A stretch of 28,953 nucleotides of DNA from Bigelowiella natans CCMP2755. Its lineage: Eukaryota > Cercozoa > Chlorarachniophyceae. The notes beneath the pieces are model-generated. The model worked only from the letters and a program-made list of their open reading frames with translations, had not been told where the DNA came from and did no database searches. The number at the start of each line of letters is the position of its first letter. The first letter of the stretch is position 1. The DNA lies in the NCBI GenBank assembly GCA_000320545.1, contig ADNK01000767.1:10001-38953 (forward strand), in the 5' to 3' direction. Position numbers and translations under genes: made by a program. Below are positions 23,201 to 28,953 of the stretch, piece by piece.

Positions 23201-23567
23201 GCTCAAACCAAAAAATAATCATCACCGCATTGTTTGCAATTGTCTCCAGAATGACTACGTCGTCGTCTGAAAAATGATCGGCTGGTCCCATTTTGTTGAT
23301 AGCCTGTGTGGAAAATATACTGCATTAAAAAATGAGCTGCACTGCTGTTTGAGCTGCTTTAGGGCAAAATGTTGTCCATATTTACTCCGACATCGGTCCA
23401 ACGATATCAAAGTCGTGTGAGTCTTCCAAAGTACAATTCGCATATTTTAAGTAGTATCTGAGCAATCAAAACCAACCTGGATAACCCCCACCACAGACTT
23501 CTTAGCAATGATAGGAACCGTGAGGATTGAACGTGTCCTATATCCAGACTTTTTATCTGATTGGTGA

Positions 23568-23604
<37 letters not shown>

Positions 23605-24670
23605 TGTTTGTGTGTTTATATCGCAAATGTTACCAATTTACGAATGCATCTTCATCCCAGATTATAATCATCATAAAATCAGTATCGAAATTCTTGATTT
23701 ACTCACCAAAATCCTGACAGAACCTTTCATCCTCGTACGCGTTAGCAATATTTATCGTTTTGCTAGTTTGGGCCACGGTACCGACAAGTCCTTTCCCCCA
23801 CTCTACTTCCGATCCCTGGAAACATGCATTGTCAAATCAAATGACCATCACATTGCACTGAAGTAACTGCTGAATAGTTTTCTCTCTGCAACTATACCTC
23901 AAAGTCTTCATCCGCAATGTGACAAAGAAGATACTTATTTTCGCCATCGATTTTGCTATCATTCTGTACGTGAAAACAAATCAGGAAGACCGAAAAGCGA
24001 AGGATGGGAGGTAGGGATTGGCATTTTACCTCAGGTATGAGAGCCAAATCCAATTTCTTAATTCCAGATCTCTTCGCCTATGCAATAATTGTTAACAGTA
24101 TCCCGAAAACATTCGATGATGACCCTTATAAACCTCAGAGTAACATTATAAATAAATGAGGAGAAGAATACCCGAGGCGAAACTTGTGGAAGTGAACGAG
24201 TCTCGACTGTGAACAGGGAGCATTTGTGCGCCCGTAATATTCTTGATGCACTAAGATTGAGCAATTTAATGAATGACTTGAACTTTGACAACCCAATGAT
24301 GTCATGATCGAATCTCACCTTTTCACCATTAATTCCATAGCCTTCTCCGTGGAGAGGTGTAATGAAGACAAATTAGCCAAAGTCCTGTACGCCTCGATCT
24401 AAAGCAAACAATTCTCATCTTAAAGTCAATGTTCAAGCGAATGCCTGCAACATGCTCACCTTTTGTGTCTCGCGCTTGTGTCTCTTCTTAGAGTTCTCCA
24501 GCTGCTGATTTAAGACTCCGATGCATTTCTTCATGTTCCCCCCCTACAATAAAAATATGTGAAACTCATCAAGGTGAAAATAAGATCTCCGAGAGCTAAT
24601 GTTTAGGTACCGTCATCTTTATGAGTTTCTCGATGTCATCATCCTGAAGCATATCGATACTGTCCTGCAT
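19000..24670 (-). CDS. Tandem-GAF class I 3',5'-cyclic nucleotide phosphodiesterase, 32 exons
   Basis: Hydrolyses cAMP and/or cGMP. Exons: 24670-24611, 24543-24460, 24398-24319, 24250-24172, 24077-24030, 23963-23898, 23815-23707, 23556-23477, 23303-23226, 23056-22886, 22836-22761, 22676-22455, 22375-22315, 22219-22112, 21985-21946, 21880-21841, 21770-21708, 21643-21612, 21503-21384, 21315-21249, 21162-21084, 20990-20915, 20813-20738, 20592-20450, 20279-20217, 20138-20043, 19940-19896, 19675-19619, 19467-19413, 19335-19301, 19230-19141, 19068-19000. They join without phase conflict: 855 aa. A coiled coil (about 20-75) precedes GAF-A (about 76-230; GLVGTVAQTSK, SGYRTRSIL, INKMGPADHFSDDD) and GAF-B (about 265-488; LAVLEVVNKM). 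Catalytic domain: HNWKHAF (about 597), HDVGHPGNTNDY (about 637), which fits the class I HD signature, HSADLAN with the metal-site Asp, and AKLQMSFID with the invariant Gln. No signal peptide; probably cytosolic. PDE2/5/6/10/11-like layout. Nucleotide preference cannot be read. Confidence 0.95.
20355..20420. repeat. Compound (GT)n(GA)n microsatellite in PDE intron
   Basis: TG run followed by GA run on +, which is (TC)n then (CA)n on the coding strand. It begins about 30 nt inside the donor of the exon ending at 20450. Confidence 0.95.
23149..23195. repeat. Compound (GT)n(GA)n microsatellite in PDE intron
   Basis: Same TG-then-GA order as at 20355-20420. It lies in the intron between exons 23303-23226 and 23056-22886, about 30 nt inside the donor. 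Confidence 0.95.
23569..23602. repeat. (TG)n microsatellite near a PDE acceptor
   Basis: (CA)n on the coding strand, ending about 12 nt before the acceptor of the exon starting at 23556. Confidence 0.95.
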
Positions 24671-25591
24671 TATGGCGACGGTTTTCCCGAGCGCTCGTTA
24701 CTCCCACACCTCCTGGAGAACAAGGTGGGTCAGAGCGTTAATCTGGTGAGAAGGAAAACAAGAAAGGGTGATGCGATGCAATGACTTCGTTCTCTATTTT
24801 GTCAGCCTTGCTTTCCACCGTCCCCCCAAAATTCTTCATATACTATCCTATTGAGCCTATTGAGCAGTTCAAGGAAGGCTCTGTATTCTTGAATCCCTTT
24901 CTCCCCAGTTAGTCTCTCGTTCTCATCTTCCCACCTTATAATTCTCGTCAACTCTTTCCACCGGCAGATCAGAGGTCTCTAGATGGTGTATTCTGTTCAC
25001 GCGAAAAAGTGAAACGGAATCTGTGTGGATCAAGGGCGTTTGCGATATACGGTATGGTTATAACCATGTCGCATGAGAAAATTTATCCACATTCCAATTT
25101 GAGCCACTGATACTGAATAAAATCGAAAAGCAAGTACAATATCTGTTGGATGGCAAAACCCTGGCTAGTTTGCACCACACATCGCCGTTGATCCTGGTCG
25201 TACGTCGAGAAACAATCCCTTTGGGAGATTTTGGTTTTGGGATTTTTCTCGGATCCTTGAACCCGAACCAGGCACGAAGATTCGTTCAGGTCTGAGAGAT
25301 TGTGAGAGATCCTACAGGATCCCCGAGAATCTCCATCTGACCTCGTGGATGGAAAGTAATGGGTGTTCATCCTGAACGCAGAACGATGGCGAACGTCGAA
25401 GAGATCAGCCATCTGTAGCTCACAGGCATTCGAAGGTTCTACCCACTGGGTTCCAGCTTGGAACGTCTTCCCCCTTCGCCACGGAAGATTATGCATAGAC
25501 AGCGCAAGGAGGGGGGCATAGACGGTGAGGAAGCACACGAATGAAGGCGGTGGTCGTCTACAATGCGTTCGCTCTGGTTTGCGCAACTCAG
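24671..25591. other. Divergent promoter region (PDE / zinc-finger gene)
   Basis: Between the start codons of the phosphodiesterase (-) and the zinc-finger gene (+). An in-frame TAA lies shortly upstream of the PDE start codon, supporting that start. A 174-codon reverse frame (25083-25607) overlaps exon 1 of the zinc-finger gene and has no recognisable motif. No CTAG/GCATGC clustering. Confidence 0.5.
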
Positions 25592-26605
25592 ATGGCCTTC
25601 TCGCCATCGTTGCTCACATCGCCGCCATCAAATTTGAAAGTGGCTACGGTCAGCTCCCCATTGGCTCATGGTATGTTTCTTGGATGAAAAACTCGAGGCG
25701 ATGAGAATTAACACACAGCCACGGGAGATAAGAAAGACGGTTCATTCCTGTAATTTAAAGATGGAACTAGCCTTTACGTCCTCCCACTAGAAGCTTTCGT
25801 ATCACATAAATTTTGCATTTCATTCTGTTTATCAGATTTCCTCATCAATTCCAGTGTCTCGATCCCCCCTTCATCGATCTCGAATGTAAATGCTATTTTT
25901 TTGGCGAATTATGCGGATAAAGGACATTTAAATATTGCAGGATGGGTTCAAATGTGGAATCTGCCGGAGATCTTTCATGTATTTCTCGAAGAATGCTCCA
26001 CAATTATATGCTATTTTCAGAACCAATTTCCTCATTATCATGGATGGAGTTCACGGATGAATTTTTCTCAGGCTACGACATGTTTATACCCAACATATGA
26101 GGACACATACCGGCGAGAAGGTATGGCCGATTCCGACATCTGAAAACGTGGATTAAAGAGCAGTCTATTTTTTCACATTATCAGCCTTTCAAATGCGTAC
26201 ATTGTAACCAAGGCTTTGCGCAGACTGCAACTTTAAGCCGCCACCTGTAAGGAAGAATCTTCACCAAGATTAAAAGTGGAAAGACTAACTGTGTGTTTCT
26301 TTCAGATTCACACACAACCAGGATCCAAATACTTCAATAGGTGTTTCTATTTTCCACCATATGATGCGAGAATCATGTCTTCTAACTGTGGTATTGATTG
26401 ATTGATTGCAGCTTGCAAGTCCTGCAGGCGCACTTTTCGGTAGTAACCCAGCTGCAACTTACTCACAAGTGCATGATCATTTGTTTGACATATGAATTAT
26501 TGGCAGTCTCAAAAGCTCCCTTTCTCGCCATATGGATCTGGTTCATTCGAAAAGTAGTGACCTTGTCATGGATTTGTTCCAACCTTCTATTAGTGCAACG
26601 ATGAC

Positions 26606-26643
<38 letters not shown>

Positions 26644-27764
26644 GCAGCCGCTGAGCTTGAGTGCAAGGAACGAAGCTGTGGGCGCAAATTCACCACAGTA
26701 ATAACACGGCACCATTGTTTCGGAAAATATATGTACTCGTTGAGTGAATGTGAATATGCAGGAGAGACGGCTGGAAGACCACATGAGGATAGTGCATCTT
26801 CGTCCCAGGCCTGTCTGCAACTTTTGCGATCGCGAATTCACAAACAAAGGCAAGTTTACCACACGGAATTCAGCAAGTCCTTGTTCCTAAGTCACAAGTT
26901 GACTTCTTCTTCTTATGTACTGTGTTTTCAGCATCATTAAATTCGCATCTTCTCACCCATATGGTACAATTCATCGGGATTTTGTAATATTTGACCTCTT
27001 GAATCCCATTTAAGCAAGTGCGATTTTTGGATCTTTCTCAGAACTTGAGGCCTTTCGTGTGTAAAGTTTGCAACAGCAGCTTCAGTATACCACCAACATT
27101 TGAATGATGCATTCATGAATTAACTTACTTTTCTCCCTCTCCATACAGCAAGGATAGCAACGCTAAGAATTCACATGAGGTCGTTCTCTTGCAGCAAGCA
27201 TTACTTCTCGGAAAAATAATACAAAATCCTATTTCACACAGGAAACACACCGGATCAAAGCCGTATTCGTGCTCCTTCTGCCAAAGGTATGAATATCTTG
27301 ACCCGCTTGTTGCGCGGAACATCATTGGCTTGTTGTTCTCAGGAACTTTTCGACGATGAGCAACATGCAAACGCACAAAAAGGTGAATAGCCCTCTCTGC
27401 CCTCATGATTTCTTCGCTGATCAACGTTTTTGATCGACTGTTTTATCAGAGACATGACGGAGGGTATCGATACAAATGTCCCAACTGTGATAGCAGATTC
27501 CTATACTTCGCTCAGTATGAAGGACATAAGCAATATGGGTGCCTTCAGACTCGCAGGCCACTAAAATTTGAAAGAAGATCGATACACGGCCGTCGACCAT
27601 TTGATACACTCCAACTTTTGAACAAGGGTTTGTCGCGAAAACGATCTGGGAAGGGCATCGTGATAACCCTGCCTAAGCTCCGAACAAGAAACTCATTTAT
27701 GAAGAAGAACGGATTCATTCCGGCGCTGGGACGTCCGCCTCGTGCGGCTATCGCCAGAAGTTAA
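25592..27764 (+). CDS. Eight-finger C2H2 zinc-finger protein, 16 exons
   Basis: Exons: 25592-25670, 25836-25885, 25941-25978, 26072-26120, 26185-26246, 26306-26340, 26412-26439, 26507-26553, 26648-26697, 26762-26849, 26932-26963, 27042-27084, 27149-27179, 27242-27286, 27343-27382, 27450-27764. They total 1032 nt in one frame, 343 aa. After a Ser/Pro-rich N-terminus (residues 1-42) come eight fingers, each with exactly 12 residues between the second Cys and first His. Most are C-x2-C; the fourth is C-x4-C with H-x4-H, and the eighth is CPNC...GHKQYGC (C2HC). TGEKPF and TGSKPY linkers are present. The C-terminus (about 265-343) is basic, with RRSIHGRR and SRKRSGKG. Likely a nuclear nucleic-acid-binding protein. 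The multi-finger layout with one C-x4-C finger recalls TFIIIA, but that identity is not established. The intron at 26850-26931 has a GC donor. Confidence 0.9.
26607..26640. repeat. (TA)n microsatellite in zinc-finger gene intron
   Basis: About 16 TA units, directly upstream of the acceptor for the exon starting at 26648. Confidence 0.95.
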
Positions 27765-28472
27765 ATTGAACATATGAAAAAAGATAAGACTGATCAACAC
27801 AAGTACCTGTCTGTATGCTGCACGCGCTGTCATATTGTCGCATTCGTCTGTGGGGGTTTCAACATTCTACAAAAATAAGTAGATGCGTAGGTTCGCGACA
27901 TGCGCTAAAAATAAACATGGTATCAGCTATACATAGTATATGTAGCAGATTTCAGAGGATACCTTGTGTCTATTTATTTATAATTAGCATGTTGTCTTGC
28001 TGGTGCACCTCGCGTACCGTTCAGCACACAAGGGCTACCCTATGCGATGCGAACAGACAACACGCGAGGCATCGCCCTTGTGCAATATGAGGCTACATCA
28101 GATGCTGCTGTGTCTAGTTATGCATGGAATTGCTCTCACGCATTTTGTAGTGTAGCCCACAGCATACTACGATGTTATACGATGAATGCTATGACTATGT
28201 CTAGATGTAGCGTGTTGCTGGAATTGCATGTGTCATAGGGTTATTGCGCTATGGCGCGGCAGCGAGCACGGCTCAATGCAGCAGATCGATGTGTACAAAT
28301 ATATTTTCATACACATCTCCGCTATATACATGACGTAGTTTCAAGCAAATTCTTGCAAGTAAAAAATTATTTTCAACATTATGCATCTAGAGAGAGCAGA
28401 TATGTGTGACATTAGCTTGCTTGCTCCAAATGGGCGCAGAGCCGTAGGCGCCAACCCGAACTTCTCCTTCGC
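27765..28472. other. Convergent intergenic region, palindromic-word rich
   Basis: Gene-free region between the 3' ends of the zinc-finger gene (+) and the Gly-rich gene (-). It contains ATGTCTAGATGT at 28197-28208, identical to copies at 18-29 and 7252-7263, plus TATGCATG, GCTATATA and GCGATGCG-type words. Open frames at 27815-28090 and 28047-28238 have no family features. Confidence 0.6.
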
Positions 28473-28953
28473 TCAAGAAATCTGGCCTTTTTGCCATGCA
28501 TGAAAGGCCTCGCCTATGGTCTTGTACTGCGTTCCATCCAGGGCTTTTGGCAGGCACTTCGGCTGCTGGTAGCCTGTTTCCTTCGCCCATGCATCGAAGG
28601 CCTCGCCGATGTGCTTGAACCGGCTGCGATCTAGCTTGGGTTGCTGAGGAGGATGGATATCGTGGTAGTACCGCCCTGCTGCTCCCTTGCGAGGTCTTAG
28701 AGAGAGCATGTAAACCACCATTCTCCCCGGTGGGCCTGCCTGCTTGCGACTGATCGAAGAAGAACCCACTGCTCCACCTTGGGGGTAGGAAGAAGAATAC
28801 CCACCCGCATTCATGTAGTAGCCACCGCCGCCACAGCCGCTGCCGTTTCCAAGAGAAGCAGCTTGCAACGAATTCTTCAGGCAATAAGAGGAACCAGGAG
28901 CGGGAACAAGTGCTGAGGCGCCGCTGCCAGCTCCGCCGGTTCCCCCCCCCCCA
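28473..28953 (-). CDS. Gly/Ser-rich protein with IGEAFxAW repeats (5' end outside window)
   Basis: Open frame running off the right edge and ending in TGA at 28475-28473; at least 158 codons, no start seen. The visible N-terminal part is low-complexity Gly/Ala/Ser (for example GGGGYYMNAGGYSSSYPQGG). The middle has a basic segment (LSLRPRKGAAGRYYHD). The C-terminus holds two copies of a short repeat, FKHIGEAFDAWAKE and YKTIGEAFHAWQKG, about 34 residues apart, with further similarity between the linkers. I do not recognise the family. The poly-C at the window edge (28944-28952) falls in the Gly-rich frame. Confidence 0.65.
   Translation of the reverse strand, partial: GGGGTGGAGSGASALVPAPGSSYCLKNSLQAASLGNGSGCGGGGYYMNAGGYSSSYPQGGAVGSSSISRKQAGPPGRMVVYMLSLRPRKGAAGRYYHDIHPPQQPKLDRSRFKHIGEAFDAWAKETGYQQPKCLPKALDGTQYKTIGEAFHAWQKGQIS

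Noticed and set aside
25083-25607. 174-codon minus-strand open frame
   Set aside because: No motif and no splice partners; it overlaps the first exon of the zinc-finger gene and lies outside the phosphodiesterase start.
26412-26476. Apparent frameshift within zinc finger 3
   Set aside because: Splicing 26439 to 26507 gives a perfect C-x2-C-x12-H-x4-H finger, so no pseudogene is needed.

Overview
Nuclear DNA of an intron-rich, plastid-bearing unicellular eukaryote. The GT-AG introns are short and dense, one gene encodes a signal peptide followed by a plastid transit-like peptide, and long microsatellites fill many introns. A chlorarachniophyte alga (Bigelowiella-like) is my first guess and a cryptophyte the second; this rests on gene structure, not on a database match. 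I rebuilt the genes by hand, joining exons only where splice sites and codon phase agreed. For four multi-exon genes this gave one continuous frame from start to stop.

Layout, left to right. 1-644: gene-free flank rich in CTAG/GCATGC words. 645-5132 (-): membrane-anchored UDP-glucuronate decarboxylase (UDP-xylose synthase), about 22 exons. 5341-5422 (-): tRNA-Ser(UGA). 5795-6823 (+): intronless fucosyltransferase-like glycosyltransferase. 7765-9942 (-): Tic62-like NAD(P)-binding plastid protein, 15 exons. 10669-11654 (+): NOSIP homologue, 2 exons. 12496-17788 (-): multi-pass membrane protein resembling DUF4239/bestrophin-like proteins, about 22 exons. 17789-18999: no convincing gene. 19000-24670 (-): tandem-GAF class I cyclic-nucleotide phosphodiesterase, 32 exons, 855 codons. 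25592-27764 (+): eight-finger zinc-finger protein, 16 exons including a GC-AG intron. 28473-28953 (-): 3' part of a Gly/Ser-rich protein with an internal repeat, cut by the window end.

The genes do not form one pathway. UXS and the glycosyltransferase both fit endomembrane glycan synthesis (UDP-xylose supply and sugar transfer) and are divergently arranged around the tRNA. The phosphodiesterase points to cAMP/cGMP signalling, and its second GAF domain carries an inserted Arg/Ser-rich loop.

The most unusual non-coding signal is a class of gene-free sequence at gene 3' ends, chiefly between convergent genes. It is built from self-complementary words (CTAG, CATG, GCATGC, TATA) and shares exact 12-mers between distant flanks. 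Divergent intergenic regions lack it.
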